From Deltaproteobacteria bacterium (lineage in GTDB: Bacteria > Desulfobacterota > Desulfobacteria > Desulfobacterales > Desulfatirhabdiaceae): a stretch of DNA of 42,187 nt. Location: positions 1 through 42,187 of the forward strand of contig JACRBZ010000088.1 of NCBI GenBank assembly GCA_016219185.1. Reading direction: 5' to 3'. Below the pieces are notes generated by a model. It was given only the letters and a program-made list of their open reading frames with translations. It did no database searches and was not told the origin of the DNA. Positions 34,413 to 42,158 of the stretch are shown here, in pieces. A program made the translations under genes and the position numbers. Within the stretch, counting starts at the first letter, position 1. Every line of letters begins with the position of its first letter.

Positions 34413-34817
34413 TCAATCAATAGATTTTCCATTTCTGCAGTGACTGAGTATCGGGTTCTGGCTGGAGGCGACCATATGTGCCAGATTGGCCACTTGAACA
34501 CATTGGTTAATGACTGCATTCTGAATTTTGGGCTGCGTACTCCGCATGGCCATGATAAATTTCGAATGAAGTTCAATTACCTGTTCACTGAGGTCATCCA
34601 GAATCGCCAAGGCAAACTCTGTTTCCCAGGCGGACATGGATCTGTCAAAAACCTGTAGTTCTTCTTCCATTTTTCCTGAAAACCACGACAGGCTTTCCCG
34701 TACCGGAATGGCCCGATTTTTTTTTGTATTCATGGATGGAATCGAAACAAGCGTTGTTTTTCTATCTGTATTGATCTTTTCAACTGTGTATTTGATGTCT
34801 CTTTTCATGGCTCTCAT
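34413..34817 (-). CDS. Hypothetical protein, 134 residues, upstream of a hybrid kinase
   Basis: I do not recognise a family. The N-terminal 40 residues are basic and likely flexible (MKRDIKYTVEKINTDRKTT); the rest is helical (WFSGKMEEELQVFDRSMSAW, EQVIELHSKFIMAMRST), ending in NGKSID. The style (small, helical, phasin-like amphipathic helices) resembles the two other small helical proteins of this window at 53-337 and 34046-34336, without clear sequence identity. The ATG at 34817 is preferred because AAGGAGAT lies 6 bases upstream; 34835 is an alternative. It is first in the run leading to the hybrid kinase and the RNase. Confidence 0.72.
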   Translation of the reverse strand: MRAMKRDIKYTVEKINTDRKTTLVSIPSMNTKKNRAIPVRESLSWFSGKMEEELQVFDRSMSAWETEFALAILDDLSEQVIELHSKFIMAMRSTQPKIQNAVINQCVQVANLAHMVASSQNPILSHCRNGKSID

Positions 34818-34936
34818 TTTATCTCCTTGTTTCAAATGGATAATGTATACGCGTACCTGAGCATCTTAACCTGAAGCGGGATGGAAATTTTGAGCAAATA
34901 AGGAGAACGTTCATATCGGAAGGCTCCTTTCTGCAT

Positions 34937-35281
34937 TTATACGGGGAAAATCAGTTTCTTTTTTTCTCTTACGGAATTGACAGCTTCGATACCTTCAGGA
35001 TCCGAGACCGTAACAATTTGAATTTTCAACGGTTCGCATAAGAGGCTCTTTGTTCCAAGCAAAACGCCGAATCTGTTGGACTTCATATGACGGTCCAGAT
35101 GTTGACGGGTTTCCCATTCCGAAATCATATTGAAAACATTCTTGTCTTCAATATCACTGAAGATACCATAGCTCAGACATCCTTTCTCCTTTTCTGGCGG
35201 CTCAAGCATTGAAAGAAGCGTTTGCAAAACTTCTTTTTGCTTTTCAGGAAGTACGTTCATGCTTGTTATGACTATGATCAT
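34937..35281 (-). CDS. Antibiotic biosynthesis monooxygenase (ABM) domain protein
   Basis: The 114-residue protein matches the ABM/dimeric alpha-beta barrel family: ITSMNVLPEKQKEVLQTLLS, then GCLSYGIFSDIEDKNVFNMISEWETRQHLDRHM with the characteristic W-x5-L-x3-H segment. Members are cofactor-free monooxygenases, heme-degrading enzymes or quinol-handling proteins, so no exact reaction can be given. The C-terminal 30 residues extend past the usual domain end. The ribosome binding site is weak (AAAGGA, about 12 bases away). It lies 60 bases after the secreted SGNH hydrolase gene and may share its transcript. Confidence 0.85.
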   Translation of the reverse strand: MIIVITSMNVLPEKQKEVLQTLLSMLEPPEKEKGCLSYGIFSDIEDKNVFNMISEWETRQHLDRHMKSNRFGVLLGTKSLLCEPLKIQIVTVSDPEGIEAVNSVREKKKLIFPV

Positions 35282-35341
35282 AGCTTAAAGAGATCCTTTT
35301 CTCTTTGAACTCCGAGGGTTCTTTTATCAACATTTCGAAAT

Positions 35342-37078
35342 TCATGGCAGCTCAACCCGCGTCTCCGGTACCCCTCTGAAATATTTTACTTCATGTAACG
35401 GGTAACTCGGCGAATCAAGCATTTGTTTCACGGCAGGCTTTCCGACAAGTTCCCGTAAAAGAATATTGGACATTCTGACCCAGAAGTTTTCGGGAAGGAC
35501 AGCTCGAATTGAAGGATCGGTATCATCCGGGTCGGTGAACATGAAAAGCAGTTCCGTCAGGCCCGAAGGCGGATAGGCAGGACCGGCAACCCATCCGTCT
35601 CCATCCCTGTCTATATAGGGATCCGTTGCCAGGGTCTGCTCGAGATTAATAAGTGGTGCATTTACAAGAAAAATCCGGTTCATTTCATTAAGAAGGTAGT
35701 TGGCGATCAGGGCCTGTCCGGTATAGGACGGATGCACGCCGTCCAGGCTGAAAGTATTGCCTCGCGACCATTTTCGGCTTAAAACCCTGTCTCCGATGGC
35801 AACCGGTTCGATGCCGCTCAGGGTGTTGTTCAGGTATGTGCCCACATCCGCCAGATACACGTTACTGAAAGCCTGCGAAGCCGTTTTTAACGCAAGGTTG
35901 AAACTGTCGACACGAGACATGATATAATGTTGTTCAGCTTCCGACATAACCTGACCGTCTTGCTGAATGCCATCCTTTTCAAGAATCGCATTGACATAAT
36001 CCACGGAATATCCGCTCTGAAGAAGTGCATACATGCATGCAAACGTGAAGAAAGAGACGCGATCGCCGCTGAATGGGTCTGTAATGGGACTTCCGGGCTG
36101 CGTGACGCGCTGAAATGTGGGCGGAACCGTGTAAGCCGGATTCACCTGCCGCAGATAGAATTCCAGGTCTTCGGAGTCGAACAGATATCCGATAACACTG
36201 TAGTAAGGAAGCGTCAACAGCATGATGGCGGTTTGGGCCTGCGGCAGAGAATTCTCCTGGTAAAGGCGTTCAAGTATGTGGTTCAACTGACCGGTAAAAT
36301 CCGTTACCTCGGTAAGGTTCCGTTGAATTGCCGCGAGCGTGTAGGGTTCAAAATTCAGCACTCCTTGTGCTTGGCCGGTTTCCAGAAGTGTCCGTAGCAC
36401 CGGGGTGATTTCGGCGGATATGGCACTCAGTGGAAAGGGCAGATAGGACGGGTTGCTTCCGCCGATCCCAAGGGCAGCCAGGCTGGTGTCATTGTTTCCG
36501 ATCCAGAGAAAAACCAGTGCAAACGACCCATCCTGTGCAGTTGCCTGCTGATTCAAGAGTGTCAGCGCCGCATCGATCTGAGAAACCGGTTTTCCGGCGA
36601 TGCGATTCAACGGGAACAGCACCTTGTCATATATATTTTGGAATTGATACGGCAGGCTGCTGTCACAGAGATAGGCATCGTTCGGGTAGGAGGCTTCAGC
36701 GCCGACCCGTTTATAGTATTCAATCCCTTCAAGTGAAAAGATATCAGAGCCGTCGACCCCCAAATTGGTCGGTGTGAGAAACGGTCTCAGGCGATGTTCC
36801 CTGAGACCGAACAGTGGCTGGGAAAATCGCAGCGGAACAATGGTGGAAAGGGATTCAGCCGTCTTCTGAAGATACGCATTCAGCGTGTTCTGGTAGTTGT
36901 CGGTTGTATCCATGGTGCCCTGGGTCAGGCTGTCTCCCAGGGCAATGACCTGAACCTCGGCTGCGAATGAAGGTCCGGGAAGTGCTGAAAATAAAGCGAT
37001 CACAACGCTCAGGGCAAGGCAGTGTATAAAAAAAACCGATTCGTGACGGCAACCGCTTTTGTGGTGGTTGGGTATCAT
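35342..37078 (-). CDS. Secreted SGNH/GDSL-type esterase or lipase
   Basis: The product is 578 residues with a Sec signal peptide (hydrophobic core FFIHCLALSVVIALFSALPG, cleavage near SFAAEV). SGNH blocks are visible: block I ALGDSLTQGT with the nucleophile Ser, FLWIGNNDTS with the oxyanion Asn, and the late DGVHPSYTG with the catalytic Asp and His. The middle of about 300 residues is a long insertion. After the catalytic part comes a short acidic stretch, DRDGDGW and then FTDPDDTDPSI, that resembles calcium-binding thrombospondin type 3 repeats. It should hydrolyse an ester in the periplasm or outside the cell; the substrate is unknown. The ATG at 37078 has GAGAGGTG 5 bases upstream. Confidence 0.88.
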   Translation of the reverse strand: MIPNHHKSGCRHESVFFIHCLALSVVIALFSALPGPSFAAEVQVIALGDSLTQGTMDTTDNYQNTLNAYLQKTAESLSTIVPLRFSQPLFGLREHRLRPFLTPTNLGVDGSDIFSLEGIEYYKRVGAEASYPNDAYLCDSSLPYQFQNIYDKVLFPLNRIAGKPVSQIDAALTLLNQQATAQDGSFALVFLWIGNNDTSLAALGIGGSNPSYLPFPLSAISAEITPVLRTLLETGQAQGVLNFEPYTLAAIQRNLTEVTDFTGQLNHILERLYQENSLPQAQTAIMLLTLPYYSVIGYLFDSEDLEFYLRQVNPAYTVPPTFQRVTQPGSPITDPFSGDRVSFFTFACMYALLQSGYSVDYVNAILEKDGIQQDGQVMSEAEQHYIMSRVDSFNLALKTASQAFSNVYLADVGTYLNNTLSGIEPVAIGDRVLSRKWSRGNTFSLDGVHPSYTGQALIANYLLNEMNRIFLVNAPLINLEQTLATDPYIDRDGDGWVAGPAYPPSGLTELLFMFTDPDDTDPSIRAVLPENFWVRMSNILLRELVGKPAVKQMLDSPSYPLHEVKYFRGVPETRVELP

Positions 37079-37142
37079 AGAACACCTCTCAATAATCATT
37101 ACCGTATCAAACGGGAAGTTGTTGTTTGCCTTACTGAACTGT

Positions 37143-37364
37143 TCAGCTTTTTTTTCTTACCACGACCAGCAATACGATACCGCCAACGAGTGAAATAGCA
37201 CCGACGATCGGCGGTAAAGGAAATGTTTTCGTTTTCTCCGCGTCAATTTTTAGTGGACCTATATCCACAACGGTTTCTCTGGTCGTATAGGTGATCCCCT
37301 GATACCCGAAGGCCACGATCCCTATAGCAATAAGTATGACGGCAAGAAGTGTGGTTGTTCTCAT
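37143..37364 (-). CDS. Small inner-membrane protein, 73 residues
   Basis: Two hydrophobic helices (about 4-22 and 52-69) flank a polar loop (TTRETVVDIGPLKIDAEKTK) and a basic tail VVRKKS. This is a widespread small membrane protein type of unknown function that often accompanies CsbD- and BON-type stress genes; I recognise the pattern but cannot give a trusted family name. AGGTAGGA precedes the ATG. It lies in a run of small separately spaced stress-type genes. Confidence 0.82.
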   Translation of the reverse strand: MRTTTLLAVILIAIGIVAFGYQGITYTTRETVVDIGPLKIDAEKTKTFPLPPIVGAISLVGGIVLLVVVRKKS

Positions 37365-37411
37365 TTTGTCCTACCTTTAAATTGTTAATTTGGGTTATAA
37401 TATTCCGCTGA

Positions 37412-37561
37412 CTATGTGATTCTCCGACCCTGAATGATATTGACCAGCACTACGATAACAGCAATCACCAACAGGATATGGATGAACCCTCCCATCGTGT
37501 AACTGCTCACCAATCCCAGTAGCCACAGGATTATCAGTATTACAGAAATCGTCCACAGCAT
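37412..37561 (-). CDS. lmo0937-type small membrane protein, 49 residues
   Basis: Translation from the ATG at 37561 gives MLWTISVILIILWLLGLVSS, a short YTMGGFIHILLVI loop into a second hydrophobic helix, and a basic end GRRIT. This is the two-helix pattern of the lmo0937-family membrane proteins found across bacteria, function unknown. AAGGAGA lies 6-7 bases before the start. The same stretch also holds a 60-codon frame (37395-37577) with no membrane or family pattern, which I regard as spurious. Confidence 0.82.
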   Translation of the reverse strand: MLWTISVILIILWLLGLVSSYTMGGFIHILLVIAVIVVLVNIIQGRRIT

Positions 37562-37627
37562 TGGGTTCTCCTTTCAATTTGCTTTAGATTCACTTAAGAA
37601 ATGGATGAGATCGTAAGCGTATACATT

Positions 37628-38131
37628 TTATTGAATTACATGTACCTCAACCGAATCGTATGCAAGGGGCGAGTTAAGAACGTTGTCAGGGGTTGTGTCC
37701 ACACCGAAGTAAAATACATAATCCCCGACAGGCAACGAACTTTTAAACATTTCAAGCCCTGAAAAACCAAACAATGGCAACTGGATCGCAGTAGTGATGC
37801 CGGAGGTCCATCCGGTTGGAAAAACCCATGAATACCAACCCAAGGGTGTGCTTGCGACAAACCACCAGTCAGCAAAGGTTCCCGTCTGAAGACCTGCCTC
37901 AAGACCGATGGTAATGGAAACCGGTGTAATGGACGAGACAGTAATCGGACCATCTTGTCCATTTGCTTTGATGTCAGGCAAAGCTTCTGTGACTATCGTA
38001 ATTGAACCCGTCTTATCGTCAACAGCCTCAATAGGAACTGCCGCAGCAACCAGGCCGCTCGTTCCAACAATACTCATGAGAATGATCAATAATATCATCC
38101 AGCTCTGTTTAATCTCTTTTCGGATTTTCAT
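37628..38131 (-). CDS. Secreted hypothetical protein, 167 residues
   Basis: An N-terminal signal peptide (WMILLIILMSIVGTSGLVAAA) is followed by about 135 residues rich in Thr, Gly and aromatic residues (TGTFADWWFVASTPLGWYSW, GDYVFYFGVDTTPDNVLN), which suggests a beta-sandwich. I do not recognise a named domain, although the pattern resembles short secreted proteins associated with surface-protein genes in deltaproteobacteria. GGGAGG precedes the ATG. Its neighbours are tiny membrane and CsbD-like genes. Confidence 0.8.
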   Translation of the reverse strand: MKIRKEIKQSWMILLIILMSIVGTSGLVAAAVPIEAVDDKTGSITIVTEALPDIKANGQDGPITVSSITPVSITIGLEAGLQTGTFADWWFVASTPLGWYSWVFPTGWTSGITTAIQLPLFGFSGLEMFKSSLPVGDYVFYFGVDTTPDNVLNSPLAYDSVEVHVIQ

Positions 38132-38251
38132 AATAAAACCTCCCGTTTACTCTTATTGTTTTATCGCTATGTTACTCAATTAACAGTTTTTCATAGAAAC
38201 ACATTTGATTTTGTAGCAGTATCCCTTCTTGACGTTATAAGAAAGATCCTT

Positions 38252-38431
38252 CTACTTGCCGAAAATCTTCTCAACCTGTCCAAGCTTTTCTTGAATTTTC
38301 CCGTCCAGATTTTCGATTTTGCCCTCGGCTTCCAAGTCGCGATTCCCGACTGCTTTCCCGACGATCTCCTTGATCTTGCCTTTTGCCTGGTGCATCTTGC
38401 CTTCTGTGTTCTCTTTTGTACTTGATTTCAT
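38252..38431 (-). CDS. CsbD-family stress protein, 59 residues
   Basis: Translation from the ATG at 38431 gives MKSSTKENTEGKMHQAKGKI, then KEIVGKAVGNRDLEAEGK and a QEKLGQVEKIFGK end. This is a complete CsbD-like protein: small, hydrophilic, Lys/Glu-rich, with the EGKxxQxKGKxKE repeat. Family members are induced by general stress in many bacteria; the biochemical role is unknown. AGGAGA precedes the start. A diverged paralog with an altered end is at 29623-29940. Confidence 0.93.
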   Translation of the reverse strand: MKSSTKENTEGKMHQAKGKIKEIVGKAVGNRDLEAEGKIENLDGKIQEKLGQVEKIFGK

Positions 38432-38472
38432 GGTATTTCTCCTGTTTGATTTTAATTTGCGTTAAGCGTTGA

Positions 38473-38631
38473 CTATATCCTGCCCAATAAGAGCAGGATG
38501 ATAAGGATAATCACCACCAGCCCTACCCCGCTGCTGGGTGCATACCCCCACGACCGGCTATGCGGCCAGACCGGGATTATTCCCAAAAGTGCCAGTATCA
38601 GAATGACGAGTAGTATTGTGCCCAGTGTCAT
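38473..38631 (-). CDS. DUF3309-type small membrane protein, 52 residues
   Basis: Translation from the ATG at 38631 gives MTLGTILLVILILALLGIIP, then VWPHSRSWGYAPSSGVGLV and a hydrophobic end LLLLGRI. This two-helix layout with a WPxSRxWGYxPS loop is the DUF3309 pattern. Function is unknown; it is frequently found near CsbD, BON and other stress genes. GGGAGA precedes the ATG. Confidence 0.9.
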   Translation of the reverse strand: MTLGTILLVILILALLGIIPVWPHSRSWGYAPSSGVGLVVIILIILLLLGRI

Positions 38632-38704
38632 GATTCGTTCTCCCTTTTAAACATTCGGAACAGCCGGCAACGCGCCGGCCGTCTTTGTTGGTCTTAGCCT
38701 CGGT

Positions 38705-39505
38705 TCACTGGACGATCATGGTGTTGACCACCGTCTTTACACCGTAAACATCGCTAACGAGTTTGGAAGCCAAATTCTTTTCAGCCGCGCTCCTGGCTTT
38801 GCCCCCCAACTCGACCACACCTTTTTTCGTCACGACAGTGGTGTTGAGGGCACTGGTCGAACGATGAAACAGCAATGTCGTCTTGACCAAAGCGGTGATG
38901 GATGCGTCATCAACCGTTTCTGTCACTGCATCCACTTTTTTGCCTATCGTTTTTTCGTTCGTCGTTTTTTTACCCGGCTTTACTGCGGCAGATGAGACTG
39001 TCATCTCATTTTTAACGTTCTTGACACCTTCCACATCCTTGGCGTATTCGGTCGTCAGGTTCTTTTGGGCCATGCTGGTGGCTTTACCACGCAAGGTGAC
39101 GGTCCCATCTTTTGCCAATACTTCAGTTTCGGTGGCGTTTACGTTCCGATGAAATAAAAGTGCGGCTTTCACTTTGGCGATGAGCCAATCATCCGTGTGC
39201 TCAGCAGGGACTTCCCCTTTTACTGCCAGCTTGTTGTCCACGCTAACAACTCCGGGCAGGCTCGCAACAGTCTCCCTGGCCAATGATTTGTGGGATTCTT
39301 CGGAAACAGTCCCGGTCAAGGCAACAACCCCATCCGTGGACTGGATTTTAATGTCATCTTCCTTGAGATAGGTCTTGAACACATAAGACTGTTTTGCGGA
39401 TGATTCGATACGGTCATCTGTCTCGGATGCGAACAGACGATCGTTGATCAAAAACAAAGAGGCCACGGTTACTATCAGTGCTAAGCAATACATTGTTTTT
39501 TTCAT
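38705..39505 (-). CDS. Periplasmic protein with three BON domains (OsmY-like)
   Basis: The product is 266 residues: a signal peptide (MYCLALIVTVASLFLINDRLFA) and three BON modules at about 35-98, 108-172 and 200-266. Each contains the VxLxGxV / AxxxxGVxxVxNxL pattern (for example GVVALTGTVSEE with LPGVVSVDNKLAV). The last two share KxALLFHRxxxAxxTxV, showing an internal duplication; the first lacks that segment. BON proteins such as OsmY bind membranes or phospholipids and are periplasmic stress proteins. AAGGAGAA precedes the ATG, and a stem (39547-39564) lies upstream. Confidence 0.93.
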   Translation of the reverse strand: MKKTMYCLALIVTVASLFLINDRLFASETDDRIESSAKQSYVFKTYLKEDDIKIQSTDGVVALTGTVSEESHKSLARETVASLPGVVSVDNKLAVKGEVPAEHTDDWLIAKVKAALLFHRNVNATETEVLAKDGTVTLRGKATSMAQKNLTTEYAKDVEGVKNVKNEMTVSSAAVKPGKKTTNEKTIGKKVDAVTETVDDASITALVKTTLLFHRSTSALNTTVVTKKGVVELGGKARSAAEKNLASKLVSDVYGVKTVVNTMIVQ

Positions 39506-39546
39506 GGTACTTTTTCTCCTTTCTTTGATGTATTTTTTTGAAGTTT

Positions 39547-39564
39547 CCGGAATACATTTTCCGG
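39547..39564. other. Short perfect hairpin upstream of the BON gene
   Basis: CCGGAA (39547-39552) and TTCCGG (39559-39564) form a 6-base stem with a 6-base loop in the 151-base gap before the BON gene. There is no T-run on the minus strand; it could be an operator or a weak structure in the leader. Confidence 0.35.
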
Positions 39565-39656
39565 GCGATCATTTTTTTCAGATAACAGAGCCGGCGGCGA
39601 CCCCGAAGCATTGCCGCATTCTCGTCAATTTCCACGGCGGATCATCGCTGAAGCAT

Positions 39657-40169
39657 TTACTGATGATGCTCCAATATCTCGGGTTTGGTGCGATTGAGGA
39701 TTTCTTTGGCATGGGTTATGTCATCCATGGAGCCGTGGGCAATCAGAACAAACTTGCCGGTCTTGAGCGCCATCTCGTACTGCAATATGCTGTCATTGGG
39801 GATGCCCAGGCTGTACAAGCCGGCCCCTATCGCGCTCAGACCGCCCACGACGATGGCGCCTTCCAGTGCCCCGACGATCCAACCGACCAATGGCCCCGCC
39901 ACCAGAAGCGGCCCCAACCCGGGAATCCAAAAAAACGCGGAACCGAATAAAAGTCCCCACAGCCCGCCCCAGAAGGCGCCTGTTTTACCCCACACTTTCA
40001 TCCGGTCGCCGACGTTGTAGTAACCGACCACATGCTCATCCGTGTGATAGTCGCGTCCGACAATCGACAGTTTCTTCATATCGAAACCGGATTGCTGAAG
40101 TTCCTTGATAGCCGCTTCGGCAGCCGTGTGCGATGGATAGGTCGCCACGATGGAATTATTTTTGTTCAT
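39657..40169 (-). CDS. General stress protein 17M-like membrane-associated protein
   Basis: The product is 170 residues. The N-terminal part (SIVATYPSHTAAEAAIKELQ, then FDMKKLSIVGRDY) is the 17M/YflT-like stress domain. It is followed by a Gly-rich hydrophobic core (GAFWGGLWGLLFGSAFFWIP and on to about residue 120) typical of this group, which probably inserts in the membrane, and a C-terminal helical part. The ATG at 40169 follows AAGGAAG; the frame reaches 40223 without support. The function is unknown beyond a general-stress link. A tandem operator-like repeat lies about 290 bases upstream. Confidence 0.88.
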   Translation of the reverse strand: MNKNNSIVATYPSHTAAEAAIKELQQSGFDMKKLSIVGRDYHTDEHVVGYYNVGDRMKVWGKTGAFWGGLWGLLFGSAFFWIPGLGPLLVAGPLVGWIVGALEGAIVVGGLSAIGAGLYSLGIPNDSILQYEMALKTGKFVLIAHGSMDDITHAKEILNRTKPEILEHHQ

Positions 40170-40521
40170 GATCTTCCTTTCACTGTTGATAATGTTATTT
40201 CTAATTGCATGATCTTCTCTCAAATATTGGCGGGATTAAATCTCTCTTCATTCTTTCAAATGGACCCTGGTAAGGATGGCTGCAGTGAGGCGCCCAACAA
40301 GATCAATAGTGCTGATATCCACTATTTTTTATAATTGCATTCTTTGTGCCAGATTTCCAGCGTTCAACATCACATCAACCATCATTCTGATTTATAAGAA
40401 AAATCAGTCATAAAACATTTACCGGGCTGTTATTATCAGCCTTATAAAAAGGGTCATATTTAACCGATGGTCATATACGACCTTTTCCCAATATTCTGGG
40501 TGCGTTGAGTGGCAAGCGTTA
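40170..40521. other. 352-base gap with a hairpin and a tandem operator-like repeat
   Basis: No gene is visible. A stem CTGATTT/AAATCAG lies at 40387-40407 (7-base loop), and a tandem dyad lies at 40452-40482 (listed separately). The region must carry the promoter of the 17M-type gene (leftward) and the 3' end signals of the DUF1566 gene. Confidence 0.55.
40452..40482. promoter_or_regulatory. Tandem 14-base operator-like boxes
   Basis: GGTCATATTTAACC (40452-40465) and GGTCATATACGACC (40469-40482) share GGTCATAT and the terminal ACC, and are separated by 3 bases (17 bases centre to centre). The second is itself a near-palindrome (GGTCATA against TACGACC, one mismatch). It looks like a dimeric repressor or activator site. 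The regulator and regulated gene are not evident; the 17M-type gene downstream on the minus strand is the candidate. Confidence 0.45.
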
Positions 40522-41955
40522 TCAATTGGACATAGTTCCATAGTTTGTAACAATAAAATAGGCATTTCCAACGGTGGAGAGGGCCGGATCGTATTCTAAA
40601 TCCACCCATAAATGAGTGCTTCCATCCTGTAACAGAACATCAGGAATATGAATTTTAAAATCGGCTGATAGCGTTGATGCCGCGCATAAGTTAGAAGGAT
40701 TGTATATGGTTCCGGCATTTGTCATTTTAAAAAGTATTAACGTCGGATACGTCGGATTGAACTCATAAGCAAAATTTCCCCAAAGCGACAGTGTCCCCAA
40801 TATTGAATCGATATATGAAACGTATGGTATATGGAGCAATAGATTTCCATCTAAAGTTGCCATACACCCTGTTGGCGTTGGCGCCTGTCCCCCACGAACG
40901 GCACGGACATGGCCTAAGCTGAGCTTATCGCCGTTAAGGTCGTCGCCGACGTAGAAGTACGCGCCCCACGCGTAGTCCGTAAAGTAGATATTGGTAGTAG
41001 AGGACCAATAAAAGGACGAAACGGTATCGGGAAAATAGGTGGTGTTAATTGAGGGATCATACCTGCTGAAATCCACCAAGCTTCGCAGCACTTTTTTTGT
41101 GGGCAACCGCCAGTCCGTATATCCGCCAAGGTCCAAGTCTTCACAATAGGCCAGCGCCTGCTCCCAGGTCATGGGATTGAAAGAACTTGCGGCTTGCCAC
41201 ATCAGACCTGTGGATGTGTCTGTTACCGTGCCATCTCCATTATCCCCATACCCATCGGCAGTAGTCGAAGCACCAGCCAATGATCCAGACTTTCCCCCGC
41301 GCACGGCACGCACATAGTTGTTGAGATATTTAAAATTGTGGTTGTCTTGGCCGTAGTAGAAATCGATACCCCATGCATAGTTGGTATCGTACGCATAGGT
41401 AGGAGAGGACCAATAAAAGGACGCCTGGGTATTCGGAAAATAACTGGTATTGATGGTCGCCCCCGGCTCCGGAATGTTGTAATTGATGATAGTGCCCATT
41501 TCCTTGATTGTGGGCATCCGCCAGTCTCCGTAGCCGCCGAAGTTCGCGATGTTCAGCGCATCGATAAAATACTTGGTATCCGAGCCGTTGCTCTGAGAAC
41601 TGGTAAAGGGGTCGGTTGGGTCGTACCAGGTATAGGTTTTGTCTTTGTCATTTATTGTTCCATCATTCGTCTTCATCTCCCAGATCAAACCGGTGACATT
41701 GTCCTTCACCATGCTCCAATTCGCGGCAGAATCCGGCAGTGTATTGCCGCTGCTGTCCAGCTTGGTGTAGGACATGGGATTGATGCTGTAGTTGGCGTCC
41801 TGTCCGTAAAATGGCTGGCCGAGTGAAGGACAGGGGATCTCGACGGTGTTGTTATAGCATTTGGATTGCCCTGTATCAGGTACCGGCGCGGCCCAAGCAA
41901 TGGCTGTAACCATAAGAACAATAAATCCAAAAGCACTTACACATGTTTTGTTCAT
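40522..41955 (-). CDS. Secreted protein with two DUF1566 (Lcl-type) domains
   Basis: The product is 477 residues with a signal peptide (CVSAFGFIVLMVTAIAWA). Two DUF1566 domains follow at about 80-230 and 240-370, each with DxxTGLxW, WRxPTxKE and FYWSS plus a final VRAVRGG. The C-terminal 100 residues are different (PYVSYIDSILGTLSLWGNFA) and may be a small beta domain. DUF1566 occurs in surface and exported proteins, including fimbrial and lectin-like ones, with no established enzymatic role. The ATG at 41955 has GAAGGAA upstream; the frame extends to 41985. It faces the inverted repeats at the window end. Confidence 0.88.
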   Translation of the reverse strand: MNKTCVSAFGFIVLMVTAIAWAAPVPDTGQSKCYNNTVEIPCPSLGQPFYGQDANYSINPMSYTKLDSSGNTLPDSAANWSMVKDNVTGLIWEMKTNDGTINDKDKTYTWYDPTDPFTSSQSNGSDTKYFIDALNIANFGGYGDWRMPTIKEMGTIINYNIPEPGATINTSYFPNTQASFYWSSPTYAYDTNYAWGIDFYYGQDNHNFKYLNNYVRAVRGGKSGSLAGASTTADGYGDNGDGTVTDTSTGLMWQAASSFNPMTWEQALAYCEDLDLGGYTDWRLPTKKVLRSLVDFSRYDPSINTTYFPDTVSSFYWSSTTNIYFTDYAWGAYFYVGDDLNGDKLSLGHVRAVRGGQAPTPTGCMATLDGNLLLHIPYVSYIDSILGTLSLWGNFAYEFNPTYPTLILFKMTNAGTIYNPSNLCAASTLSADFKIHIPDVLLQDGSTHLWVDLEYDPALSTVGNAYFIVTNYGTMSN

Positions 41956-42037
41956 GATGTTTTTCCTTCTTTTTGATGTCGGCAATCATTAAATACTCTG
42001 ACAATCGTTAATAATAACAGCCGACTCGAAGCAATCC

Positions 42038-42052
42038 CCTTAGGGACTAAGG
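42038..42052. other. Short perfect hairpin
   Basis: CCTTAG (42038-42043) and CTAAGG (42047-42052) form a 6-base stem with a 3-base loop, in the gap before the DUF1566 gene. No T-run follows on either side. Confidence 0.3.
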
Positions 42053-42086
42053 ATGATCACAATAAATGATGGAAAAATAGCTTAAA

Positions 42087-42158
42087 ATTTGCAAGATAGG
42101 TGAGGGAGAACAAAGGAGTCCCCTCACGTACCTTGCAAATACCGATGAAGGGACTCCT
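42087..42158. repeat. Nested inverted repeats at the window edge
   Basis: The outer pair is 42087-42106 with 42121-42140 (20-base arms, 18 matches, ATTTGCAAG..GTGAGGG type). A second interlaced pair is AGGAGTCCC at 42114-42122 with GGGACTCCT at 42150-42158. Two mutually exclusive hairpins are therefore possible. A plus-strand frame runs to the window end (ATG at 42145, about 14 codons visible; or GTG at 42100, about 29 codons), with no ribosome binding site; its identity cannot be judged. The pattern fits the end of a mobile element, an attenuator-like leader or a protein-binding site. Confidence 0.55.

Noticed and set aside
37395..37577. 60-codon minus-strand frame overlapping the lmo0937-like gene
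   Set aside because: It has no family match or membrane pattern, whereas the alternative frame gives a recognisable two-helix protein with a good ribosome binding site.
39414..39635. Minus-strand 73-codon frame overlapping the start of the BON gene
   Set aside because: It overlaps the BON signal peptide in another frame, has no ribosome binding site, and reads as basic filler.
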